Shown: positions 23,580 to 34,084 of the stretch, piece by piece
How the letters are laid out: the number at the start of each line of letters is the position of its first letter
Numbering within the stretch: position 1 is the first letter of the stretch
Source: Centropus unirufus
Lineage: Eukaryota; Chordata; Aves; Cuculiformes; Centropidae
Length of the DNA stretch: 64,000 bases
Direction of reading: 5' to 3'
Assembly: GCA_013397695.1 (NCBI GenBank)
Contig: VYZI01000384.1
Span: 434,847 to 498,846, forward strand
Translations under genes and position numbers: made by a program
Notes under the pieces: generated by a model
Database searches by the model: none
What the model was told of the DNA's origin: nothing
Seen by the model: the letters and a program-made list of their open reading frames with translations, nothing else

Positions 23580-24190
23580 TGAACTCGTGGGACTCAGACA
23601 CAGGCGGTGCCCACCAGAAACGCTCCCGCCCTGGCACCAGGGAGCCAGACGCCCCGCACGGAGCGCAGCCCGTGCAGCCCGCTTTGCGGCAGGAGCTGGA
23701 GCTGGGAAAGCATTCCGGTCCCTCCCCAAGCCCTCGGTGGTCCCAGAAGACGCGTGGCTTACAACGGGGCGAGCCCTGAGCCGCTGGCTCGCCAGCAGCG
23801 GGCGGCACAGCCACCCCGGCAGCAGCTCCTGGCGGGCGCGCTGGGCACCCTGCACCCCACCCCCACGGGAAGGCGCCCGGCACTTGTTGGCACCGGCTGC
23901 GGGATCGCTGTGAGGTGCCACCTGCGGGATGAGAAGGAAACCCCGACGCCTACAGAACAAGGACTGGAGGCCAACCTCGTGGTACGCGATTTAGCGAAGC
24001 AGAACTTGCAGCTGGGTATGGCTCTGGCAGACCCACCCCGGCGCTGCTGGGCAAGCGTGTGCGGCGGAGCGGTGCCCCGGTCCCGCTGGGAGCAGTCACG
24101 TCCCGGTGCCCAGGGAGCCGAAGGGCTCGCTCCCGGCTCGCCCCGCTCTGCCCACAGCGGCACGTTCTGCTCTCCGGGGGCCAGATGAGA
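23580..24190. promoter_or_regulatory. CpG-rich patch (moderate island)
   Basis: Four sampled 60-base lines hold 6-8 CpG each in GC-rich sequence. Multiple frames stay open on both strands (up to 193 codons), all Ala/Pro/Arg/Gly-rich without domains, as expected of an island. No transcription direction or exon can be supported. Confidence 0.4.
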
Positions 24191-25199
24191 TGTAACCCAG
24201 ACTAGTAGGGGCCCTGCTACAGGCCCTTCTCTCTTACAGATTCAAAGTGATTGCTGTTTAATAAATTGTGGTATTTCCTTGAAATTCAGGCCCATCATTA
24301 AAATCATTAAATACAAGTCCTCAAAACAGAAATTCTTCCCTTCTTGTCTCCGAGCGCCAGGGGCCAGAGGGATCCCAAAGCCAGCACTACCTTCCCAGCC
24401 TGCTGGAATGCTCACAGGAGCCCTCCTGGAAGGAGAAGAGGAGCTGGAGGAGCTTGCATCACTCCTGTCAATGCAAAGCACTTTCTAAGCTAGATGCAAG
24501 CCTCACAGCTCTCCTTTCAGCCTACCAAACACACACGTACCCAAAGGCTCTTCAGAAGAAAGCAGATAATAAAGAAACCGATAATTTGCCCTTCTCCAAA
24601 CAACAAAATCTCCTGGGTTGAAGAAGTGTATTCCCATACAGGGCTCCTGCATGACTTTATGGGTGTTTTGTACGAACAGGGGCCGCAGCACAACTTTAAC
24701 ACGTTAGCACCATGCCAGACCCCAAATCCCTCAGTGCTGTCTCCAGAGCCACCGTTCAAACCGTGTCTTGTTTACAAGAAGTCACCTGAGAAATAAGATA
24801 ATGGGTCAGAGAAAAGGATTCTGCTCCAGTGTCACATTAATGTGAATCAGCAGGAGATGCATTCTTTTTTCCTTGCCAGTGTCTTATCTTGCTCCAAATC
24901 CTCTGCTTCAGGGGCAGCGGATGCCGTGAAGACCGTTGGTCCAGCAGGACCTCAGCTGTAGGTGCACCTCGGGACTAGAACGCTGCCTCTCCAAGGAGGA
25001 ACCAGTACAGAGGTATTCTGCACCTTCCCGAGTGACTCTAGGAAAACACAGGTGTACAAAGATAAGAAACCCTGGCACCTCTGAAAACCCACTGGGCTCT
25101 CCTGCCTGTGGCTGCCGCTCAGTGAGAGTCAAAGAACAAGCAGGGAGCTTTCGGAACAACTCAGTTGATTTCCACTTCACCAGCTGGAATTAAGAAATG
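24191..25199. other. Non-coding stretch
   Basis: No gene or repeat is recognised. 24530-24640 and 24780-24900 are AT-leaning. The frames present are short and unremarkable. Confidence 0.5.
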
Positions 25200-25720
25200 C
25201 TCACAATGACAATTGCTTGCTGATATTTGAGATTAATATGTATCCAACTATTTCATGTTGTTAATAACTAAAAAATCAGTATGTTAATAATAAATTTGTT
25301 TTGTTCCTATTTATTCCCCAGATTAAATTTAATCCATATTTGTATTAGTTGCATAAGCATCTTTGTCAAATTTTGAAATAGCAAGTGCTGACCAATGTTA
25401 TTCAAAAAATTAAAAATCTCAAAAAAATCAGTCTCCAGTAGAAAGAGAAAAATTTTAATACTTACAACCATTATAAAAATAAAAACTAGTGATTGTTAAA
25501 AATACACTCTTTTCCTGTATAGCATTTTTTATGTTTGTACATTAGTGAAACTGGCTCAATCTAAAACATAATAAAATTGAATGATACCTTTAGCTTATAA
25601 CATGTGCAATGGAAAGTAACTCTGAAAAGTAGCTCTACCATTACGGAGAACACTTAAGCATAAAACATTTGTAAATATCTTCGATATATTTATAAATTAC
25701 GAGTGAGTGACTTTGATATG
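25200..25720. other. AT-rich block, candidate conserved non-coding element
   Basis: About 500 bp of very AT-rich DNA with GACAATTGCTTGC, TTGTTAATAACTAAA, TTAATAATAAATTTG, GATTAAATTTAATCC (near 25321, a near-palindrome) and GACCAATG (a CCAAT word, near 25391). No transposon or coding signature. Function is inferred from texture only. Confidence 0.35.
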
Positions 25721-26559
25721 GAAAGCTTTGGCAAGCATCAAAGAACTGTATTAATGTGTTTATATTTAATCTTATGCACAAAAAGGTCAAAAAGAAGCGA
25801 AGACAGTGCTGAACAGGAATATCTATTTCTAAAGATATTCTCATCTTTGAGTCTGAAGCTCGACATGAGAAGAGCTCAGGACACTTCAGCCCAGCCTGCA
25901 CCGCTCCCACGGAGGCAAACCGGCAGAGCATCCCTTGCCAGGGCCTGAAGGACCCTCTTCACACCCCGCGTGGGCAGTGGGGTGGGCTTTCCTCAGGAAA
26001 TAACATTGCAGCCCAGAGAAAGACAAACCACGTGCTGAAAAGATCTGCCATTCTTACTCCGTGACACAACTATTATTTTGCACCTATTGAGTTGGTCTGG
26101 GTAAAAATAATCTTTATTAAAACAACAGAAAAAAAATACCCTAATGCATGATGGGGAAAATTTTCAGTTCTGGGCATAGGATTCAGAATTTCTTGCTCAG
26201 GCTCTAGTCCAGAAATTGCCTCAAATTGAGAAAAAAACCAAACCCAAACCCAGCTGTTCTCTGTCGCACCTGCAGCAACGTAGTCACACAGAATGCTTAC
26301 ATTCCCAAGGCTGAACATGTGCCCACTCTGTTGAAAACAGACCCCAAAATAGTTTTATTTGCCCCTTCATATTCCATACTACCAGGAAGAAAGCAGACCC
26401 GCCAGGTGAACCCGTCCCTTGCACGGGAGCACGAGCAATCCCGGCTTGGAGCCCCTGGGAGCTCCTGCTCAGAGCCCGCTGCCCTGTGGGTAGGAAGTTG
26501 GGCCGGAGCTGCGTTTCCCAGGACAATGAGAGGGACCTCAGGAAAGGGGATGAGTGTGA
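25721..26559. other. Non-coding stretch
   Basis: AT-rich up to about 26350, then rising in GC. No gene or repeat is recognised. Confidence 0.45.
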
Positions 26560-27250
26560 CACACTGTCGGTCGGTATGGAAGTCACGCCACCCGTACCGC
26601 CACCGCCGCGGCCCGCGGTGCCCAGCAGCCGCTCCCTGCCCTTTGCATCCCGGGAACGGGCCGGAACGCTGCCCGCGCAGCCAGCACCACGGGCTCCACG
26701 TGCGGCTGCGTCAGCCACAGACACCCCTGAACCTCACCAAGCGCCACCGCGAACTGAAAACCAGCAAAGACGCTCACGGGAGCCGCCAGCAAGAACAATG
26801 TGCAGAGCTGGGCCACAGGGACCTGAGGTTCCTTCGCTCCAGGTTTCAAAGTGACTTACTCTCCTGGTCTCACCAAATCCTGGAAGTTCAAAATACAGTA
26901 AAACCAAGGAAGTTCCACTGTACCTTCCAGGCCCCTCTGAACCCACCCTGACCCGCTGGAAACCGGGCAGCGAGCAGAGGACGGGCTCCTCCTGGCCATG
27001 CGCTGCTGGGACATCCCTCCAACGGGAATGGAAGCTGCGGAGGATCCCCTGCCGCCCTCGGGCCGCCTCGGACCGGGGCACAGAGCAAACCTGCGGGAGC
27101 CTCTCCCCGCGGCTGTGGGGCGTGCAGAGCTGCACGGAGGAACCTGCTGCAAAACACATCGACACAAAGCTGGGCATTTTGCGCTTCCTGGCTCCGAGCA
27201 GCCACAGAAGTGGAGCAAACTCCTCCCGCGCCGCGGTCGGACAGGACAAT
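26560..27250. promoter_or_regulatory. CpG-rich patch (moderate island)
   Basis: Lines 26581 and 26641 contain about 9 and 8 CpG, and line 27061 about 6, but 26760-26990 between them is poorer. Overlapping frames on both strands (up to 241 codons) give no recognisable protein. It could be a promoter or only a GC-rich patch of the kind common in bird genomes. Confidence 0.35.
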
Positions 27251-27914
27251 TGGACGTAACGCAGCAGATTCAATATTCCCATCACCCATCCTAGATTGGT
27301 TGGGGATTTTTGCAGACCTGGAACACGATTCTCCTTAAACAATTAAATAGTTGTCAAAGCATTCCTAGTGGCCCAGTTAAAATGCTGGAATTTTGAGAGC
27401 CAGGTACTCCAAAGCCACTCCCAGTGGTAAAACTGTCCCTATGGACTTCACTATTCCCTCCCCCGGTATCCCGGATGGGTTACAGCATTCTAACCAAGCG
27501 ATTCCTCACATGTACAGAACAACATTGATGCGGGGTGCAAAACCAATCTATTCTCTGACAACTCATGAAATAAGGTCACGACTATGCATTTGGCAAACAG
27601 GCATCCCAGGAAGTGGCATTTTCTTGCAGCACTCTCGTGCTTCCCTACGTGGTGCCTCTACCCATCACTGCTGATCCCTGACCTGCGAGCACAGGCCTGC
27701 AGAGCTGCCTCTTCTCACCACGCCAGGGATGAGCTGAACTTAATACTCTGGAATTCCTGTTCCTGAATAATAGCCATGCTTTGGATTTACGTCCATAAAA
27801 ATGCCTGGTTTGTGCTTAGCTCAAAGATATTTAAGAAAAGCTATTTTCTTTTAGGTTTGTTCTCTACATTAATTTGAAATATTTTTCATTTACTTTATTC
27901 GGTTTTCAGAGATT
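27251..27914. other. Non-coding stretch
   Basis: No gene is recognised. 27780-27910 is AT-rich. Confidence 0.5.
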
Positions 27915-27975
27915 TATAAAATTTGGAAACGATCTCTAAGATAATCAAGTCCAACCGTTAGCCCAATATTTTAAA
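27915..27975 (-). mobile_element. CR1 LINE fragment, 3' tip (about 60 bp)
   Basis: The plus strand reads TTTGGAAACGATCTCTAAG followed by ATAATCAAGTCCAACCGTTA. This is a clear match to the reverse complement of a CR1 3' end (GGTTGGAAAAGACCTCTAAG, then ATCATCAAGTCCAACCGTTA). The copy is severely 5'-truncated, and sequence beyond 27975 is not recognisably CR1. Confidence 0.8.
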
Positions 27976-29694
27976 TATTTTCATTGTATTTCTCTTTTCT
28001 GGTTGATTCTTCCCACCTTCCTGTATGAAAATCTGCAGAGATGCCAGACACAATGATCTCTGCTGAAATGTCGAGGTCTTGCATGTCCTTGAGGCATGAC
28101 AAGCATGATGATTTTTTTGATCTCTTTTTCAACACTGCAGGTACCAGTCCAGTTCTGCTTCTTATTTTCTAGTGTGCAGTTGCCTTTTCTCAGACAAAAG
28201 GAATGCAATTCACCAGACTCTTGCTGCAGAAATTAAGATTATTTATGTGCTCTGGAAGGAAACAGTGCAGATGATAACAGCACATTAATGATCCTGTTAC
28301 ATAAAAGTGGTGAAAGGGGAGGTGACTGAAATGGGCCAGGCACTGCGTGCTCTGGTCACTGCTTTTCACACGGAGCAGGTCTCGTCTCCATCCTCTTCCT
28401 CTGTGTCTCCGTGCAGGCTGCCCTGAGCCCTGGGGAGCAGGAGGCTCCTGGCAGACGGCACTGGGGCAAGCTGGGCCTTCTCCCAGGCTGGTCGCACTCC
28501 AAGCCAGCCAGGGGGAACCAAGAGCTTCCCAGAGCCAGTGTCCCTGGGGACACGTCCTCGGGCTCCGAGGGACCCGGCTGACCCCCGGGCTGCCCTCGTG
28601 GGCTGGGAGCAGGAGGTGGCGGGAATCAGCTATTTAAAGCTCATTACAATAGCAACGTCAAGCTCAAGGAACTGCCAAGTCCGTTTAATCCCTCGTGCTG
28701 AAAACAGACCTTCCAAACTGAGAGCATCTTTATCTCAATCGTACTTAAGCAAAGCTGACTGCTTTTTGCTTCTCCTTAGAGAAATCTCTGGAGATATTGC
28801 TCAGTTAACTCACAAACTGTTCGAAGCTGCACAGCACCTCTTCATTTTACCCTATTTATACACCACTTAATGCTTCCCTTCCTTCCTACATCAGAACGAA
28901 TTACCAATAAACACTGCCGTAATCTGTTTACTACATCCTGTTCATCCAGTTTAGACTGTACTAAGCAGCCAGAACAGCTCAGACCTTCTTTATGTAAAAG
29001 GGCTGGGGCAGCAAAACTCACCATGCCTGAGCGCACCCAAGCCTAAACCTGGCCTTCCACAATTCACAACCCCCATCTCATTTGAGCTTTGCTTGTATTT
29101 TCAATTCAGAAACAGATACCTCAGTTCCTGTATGTGGGGTCACATATTCCACGTGCTTGCCATTGAGAGCACAGCTCTTCTAGGAAGAAGCATAGAAAAC
29201 ACCCTTGGTTTTTGTTTTTGCAACTTCAACACAGCATTGAGTTTCAATCTGTCTTTGAAACAGCCTTACTAATAACAAATGAATGCACAATCACTGATCT
29301 TGTTTCTGGCTCAAAAAACCTTTCCGTCACCGTCACTTATTGTTCCAGGGAAATTGTAACCATAGACACCGTAACTTCAAGGAACTGTTGCCAATACTCT
29401 GAGAGGTAGCTTTACTGAAAGAATAAGCAAAGAGATTTAATATACCTCACTTTCACACAGCATTTGTTAATTTACAGGGTCGATACTGATCAGTACAGTT
29501 TGAAAAAACATCACAATGCCTGCACACCCTTGCACTGCGATGGAGACCAGATCCACTGCGTAAATGCAAAGTGGGGTTTTTTTCCTGTGAAAAATGCTTC
29601 TACACTTTGTACAAGTAGCATACTCTGCATCCAGGAAACCTTTAGTGTGGTCTTCAGTACATAAAGGGGGCTTTTGAGAAAAACTGAGAGACCT
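27976..29694. other. Non-coding stretch
   Basis: 28340-28620 is GC-rich with chance frames. 28620-29480 is AT-leaning, with an AGCTCATTACAATAGCAAC word near 28637. No exon, RNA or repeat is recognised. Confidence 0.5.
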
Positions 29695-29985
29695 TTTATT
29701 AAAGCTGGCAGTGACAGGACAGGGAGGAACGGTTTTCAGCTCAAAGAGGGGAGACTGAGGTGAGATCTTGGGGAGAAATGCTTTGCTGTGAGGGTGGGGA
29801 GGCCCTGGCCCAGGTTGCCCAGAGCAGCGGTGGCTGCCCCATCCCTGGAGGTGTTCAAGGCCAGGTTGGATGGGGCTTGGAGCCCCTGATCCAGTGGGAG
29901 GTGTCCGTGCCCATGGCAGGGGTGGGACTGGGTGGGCTTTGAGGTCCCTTCCAGCCCAAAGCATCCTAGAATTCTATCTCCTGTA
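29695..29985 (+). mobile_element. CR1 LINE fragment, 3' end (about 290 bp)
   Basis: A CAGTGACAGGACAGGGAGGA start (29708) is followed by the conserved GGAGGTGTTCAAGGCCAGGT stretch (29847) and GTGCCCATGGCAGGGGTGGG (29908). It finishes with GAGGTCCCTTCCAGCCCAAA (29940) and a GAATTCTATC end, which is a decayed CR1 terminal repeat. It is the same subfamily as the minus-strand copy at 11480-11792 and covers nearly the same segment, so the two form an inverted pair about 18 kb apart. It is 5'-truncated and non-coding. Confidence 0.93.
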
Positions 29986-31009
29986 TAAACTCTGTGATGG
30001 GCTTTGCATACTGCTCAGAAAACAAAAAAAATCAAAACAGACAAAAAGTTAATAACTTTCGAAAAAATCAAAGTGTGAAGTCATGGCTAAAATAAGACTA
30101 TTACAATTAGAACTCAAAGGAAACCAAAGACAAATGTTAAACCACGTACTTAAATGTGTCAGTATAGATCCTTAGCGTAGTACATCGAAAAGTAGCTACC
30201 ATAAAAAGTTATACCAGCTGTTTCTCCCTAGGAATCTTCTCCCTAGGAAGCTTCTCCAGGAACCCCTCACTTGAGGGACCTTTAGAAATCATCTAATTTA
30301 AGTAGAGAATAGAAATTACTCTGGAGCAAACAGTTCTAAAGACTGAAACCTCTACAAAACTTCATCAGTTATGCCAGTCTTTGCAAAAATATTCCACCAA
30401 GAAGCTTGCACAGACTACAAATAGCTTTTTATTTGGGAAAGGTCAGTAATTCCAAATCTAATCATACTGATCTGGCAAACGTTCTATTTCTGAATACTTT
30501 AAAAACATTGTACTGCAAAGCACAGCAATTCACTACCTTTTGAATGAGAAGACAGGTGAGGCCTTTACCTCACTGCCTTTCCCCCTGCTGACTTCTCTTT
30601 GTCAACCAGAAAAGTACAGAACTCAAACCCAGTCTGATGGCATCCAGATAAATCCTTATCTGTTCACTTCAATCCCTTTCTTCCCATAAAACCTGCGTGG
30701 AGTTCACTGTACATCTTTAGTCTCCCTAATGAACTATCAGGGGAAAAAAAAAGGCATAAAAAATTAAATTTCTGTTATTACTGATTCAATTGTCACCAGG
30801 AAATCTTGGCTGAAATTTGGAAGCAGCAATAAAGGGGAAGGGAACCCAGGCAGCAAGGCAGAAAAATATTCCATTGTCTTGACAGGAGCTGCATCCTTCC
30901 AAACAGACGCTGCACACGGGAACCATGGGAAAAGGGCCCCGAGAGAACAGCATCGCCCAGGAGATCAATAACCAGCTACAGGACAGCCGTTTCTCGGCCG
31001 GCAGCTGAC
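29986..31009. other. Non-coding stretch right of a CR1 copy
   Basis: AT-rich, with A-runs near 30025 and 30747. A faint CR1-like word lies at 30262-30310. The duplicated word CTTCTCCCTAGGAA near 30222-30248 is a short local duplication. No gene is recognised. Confidence 0.45.
30262..30310 (-). mobile_element. Possible CR1 3'-tip relic (weak)
   Basis: GAGGGACCTTTAGAAATCATCTAATTTA resembles the reverse complement of a CR1 terminus (GGACCTC..GGTCATCTAGTCCA) over about 28 bases. Neither flank supports it further. Confidence 0.25.
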
Positions 31010-31440
31010 GCACGGCCCGGACCCAGCACTTCGCTCTTCCTTGGGGTCCCTCTGGCCGATCCGCGGATCATTTGGAAACTGCTGGGGCCGGCGCCAGCTG
31101 CAGGAGCCACGAAGAGGAGCGGCTAGCGGCAATGGCTGTTTGCTGGGGACAAATGTCTCAAAAGAACCGCTTGGTAAACCCCAAGGCGTGACGATGAGCA
31201 TTTTGCTGCCGGCTGCAGCGGGAGCACAGGTGCCTCCTGCGGGCCGGCAGCTCCTCGGGGCGCCGCCTGCAGAATCCGGCCCCATCGGAGCGGAGCAGCC
31301 CGTGCCTGCCCGGGGGTCCCTGCACCCACCGCCCCGGGGCCAGCAGCAGGGGGACACGGGGCGGCACGCCCGGCCCCGGAGCCCGCTCTGCACCCCTGAG
31401 CTGTGCGTCCCCGCAGGAAAAGCAGCGGGAAAGGAAGGCA
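31010..31440. promoter_or_regulatory. CpG-rich patch (moderate island)
   Basis: Lines 31081, 31261 and 31321 hold about 5, 7 and 7 CpG. Frames are open on both strands (up to 216 codons on plus) with Ala/Pro/Gly/Arg-rich translations and no domain. Candidate promoter or orphan island. Confidence 0.35.
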
Positions 31441-31999
31441 CACCGACCCAGAACAGCCTGCAGGAGAGAACCACGGCTGTTTGCCAAGCGCGCTGGCCCT
31501 GCCGAGCATCGACCCCTCAGCAAACACCTCCCCAGAGCTGGCCTCGCCAAGAAGCTCCGTTACCAACCCCGTCCCTGAGGCTTTTCTTTCCCAGTGCCCA
31601 ATGGCATATTCTTCACCTCGTGTCTTTAAATAGACACCCAGCCAGAGAGTTTACAGCTCCACAATTGGTTTTCCAGTTGGACCAGTACTGAAGTTAAAAT
31701 CATTTCAGATCCAAGAAAGCAATTTCAAACCTTCCAGGTCAGGGCAAGAGAATTCTGCATCTCAGTTTATTGCTGGCATTTTAGCTATTTTAGACAGGTA
31801 AAAATGAAATAAGCACATTTTCCTACACTAGTTCTGCAGTGACCTCCCCACGGGTTCCCTGGAGAAGAAGACAGCTCTCCAGTGCTTGGCACCAAGACTT
31901 CGCTCCAAGGCTTCCCAAGAGCAGCTGCCCCCAGTTTCAGAGCAGAACTTGCCCTGACTGAGAAATCACCCTTAAAAAGTGATATTTTTGGCAAGAAAA
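31441..31999. other. Non-coding stretch
   Basis: GC declines gradually from the CpG-rich patch. No gene or repeat is recognised. Confidence 0.5.
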
Positions 32000-32780
32000 C
32001 ATAAGATAAGGATTTTATTCATTATTAACTAATGCCACATAATCTTTGAATTGTTCTTGCCATTATTTTGCAAGATCAGGCATCACTTGATGAAGAGGAC
32101 TGTGCAAACACAACTCTAAGCAGGTTTGTAACCTGTTCAGGTGCAGCAGTCCTTCAGTTCCTATGCCTTCTTTGAAACCCAGCACATTCATTTAAGTGAT
32201 TTCCAGTTAGATCTCACACATATATTAATAGACATAAAGAGTAAATTCAGTACAAAATATTAGGTAAAGGCAAACCTGTCTTAAAAAGTCAGTTATTTCT
32301 CAGAATGCTTAAGGTTAAGGACATCAAGCAGACATTGACAGAAATCACCTCATGCTGGGGCTTTAAGAACTCATTACTCACAGATGTAATCTATTTTCCT
32401 AATCCAGTGATTGGTACTGAACAACGAAACATTTTGGTCATCTGCTGCAAAAATATTTCATAAATAATTATTTTACTCACTGATACTATAACAGAAGAAA
32501 TTATGTAATTAAATTAAATTATTTTCAGCCTAGTATAACTCACAATTTGAGCCACTTTCCATTTGTAACAGGTGAATTATAAGACAGGCAGTATGCACGT
32601 GTACCAGAAAGCATTAGGCACTCCTGCATTCAACACACTACAACAACGTGTACAATGTTTGTATTAATACAAGTAGATCTTCTGAAACAGTGCCCACATT
32701 TTCTGGTAGAAGATGATCAGTTCACTCCCAGTTTTTATTTTTAAAATGCTGGCAAAATTAGAGGTTATACTTATAAAATA
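32000..32780. other. AT-rich non-coding block
   Basis: Long AT-rich block with TATGTAATTAAATTAAATTATTTTC near 32502, CATAAATAATTATTTTACTC near 32459 and ATATATTAATAG near 32220. There are many homeodomain-type words, no coding frame and no repeat family. Possible enhancer-type sequence. Confidence 0.3.
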
Positions 32781-34059
32781 AGTTTCCTTCTCCAAGCACT
32801 CTTGTGGTTCAGCCTGCTCTCCCCGGGAAGCAAGGATTCCGTAACGCTACCCATTCCCACCTTCCCTGACAAAGTTTGACTCCCCTTACCACTTGCAGCC
32901 AGCTGATGGAGGAGAGAGAACTCCACAGCAGCCCTACCGCGCTCCTCAGTGCCTGCCTACCTCCCTGGTTGAAAGGAGGAAACCTCGTTCGCGCAGGCGG
33001 TGATGGAGAAGCTGTAGCCCAGCTGGGGTTCCCAGCCCTCCCCCTGGGCAGAGCCTGCCCGTCCCCAGGAGCAGAGGCAGCCGGCGCCAGGGCAGCTCCC
33101 GGGGGACAGGGACTGGCAGTGGCGGGGGCAGGGAGAGAAGGGAAAGGATGCTGTGGAAGTACCAGAGTGGGATAGGGATATCCTGGGGCTGGAAACAGAG
33201 ATGGAGATGCAACGCAAAAGAGTACAGGGGAAGCACTCAGCATCTGCAAGGCAATGGGGACATTAGGGACACAGCCCAGCATCTGCAGGTGGCCTGGCTT
33301 CAGAAATGCCTCTGCTTGTCAAACAACTTTTCAGGTGCATGTTTACACGAAATAACAGTTCTGCTGCGCCTGCTACCATCTAACACACTGGGAATAAACA
33401 GATGAAAGATCAAAAAGAAAGAGAACTACTATTAAATGTTCTTAATATTGCTTAGATGAGTTGAAAGATGATGCGACTGTCAATGGGGAAAATATGGATG
33501 AAGCTCCAGACAGTTAATTTAAGTAGAACAGCTCCTTCAGATGTGGTTTCCACTTAGAAGACTTCTGGAACATTCTCTGTTAACTTGTTTAAACATTCCA
33601 TACCAGTTTATCCATCCCTAATGAAAGATATATTTGCCTAATTGACCTTTTACCCCCACACTGAAGATACAGTTGACCCTAACCTTGTTAAAAAGCTAAG
33701 ATTTCAGAGTTCCGATGGAATTCACCTGCTCCTTCCCCCCAGCTGTGCCACCTCCTTTCTGCTCAAGCCCAACAGGAATTAAAAAAACCAATCCCAAAAA
33801 CCCTACCACTGCTCATCAAGACTGAGCAGAGAAGAGAAATGCTGAGCAGCAGCTGTCAGAGCGTGGGAGGACAGAGACTGAAATGAGAGAAGAAACTGCC
33901 AACACCTTTTGAAGTATCCTTATTTAAGAAAATCAATATCTTTTCTCAAAGCCATTTTTTCAGTCCTTTAAAGTGCTACAAATACCTCCATAGCTATTTA
34001 TTATTGTATTTTTCATGTATATGCTCTTCTCTGGAAAACCTGACAAAAGGTTTACACCA
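32781..34059. other. Non-coding stretch
   Basis: 32880-33240 is GC-richer, with chance frames on both strands. 33400-33720 and 33880-34020 are AT-rich. The plus strand is strongly C-biased near 33721-33780 (26 C against 8 G in that line). No gene is recognised. Confidence 0.5.
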
Positions 34060-34064
34060 AAAAG

Positions 34065-34084
34065 CTGTCGGCCTCTGCCGACAG
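34065..34084. other. Perfect 8-bp hairpin with a 4-base loop
   Basis: CTGTCGGC (34065-34072) and GCCGACAG (34077-34084) are exact reverse complements around CTCT. It is stable on paper, but short perfect hairpins of this kind are expected by chance in a window of this size, and no terminator or RNA-gene context surrounds it. Confidence 0.35.

Noticed and set aside
29212..29409. Plus-strand 65-codon frame with Thr/Val-rich protein-like text
   Set aside because: Short, AT-rich context, no family match and no splice or initiation context.
29467..29964. Minus-strand open frame of 165 codons
   Set aside because: About half of it is the antisense of the CR1 copy at 29695-29985, and the rest shows no domain.
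33287..33300. Additional CTCF-like AGGTGGC word
   Set aside because: It fits only about 10 of 14 consensus positions, no better than chance.
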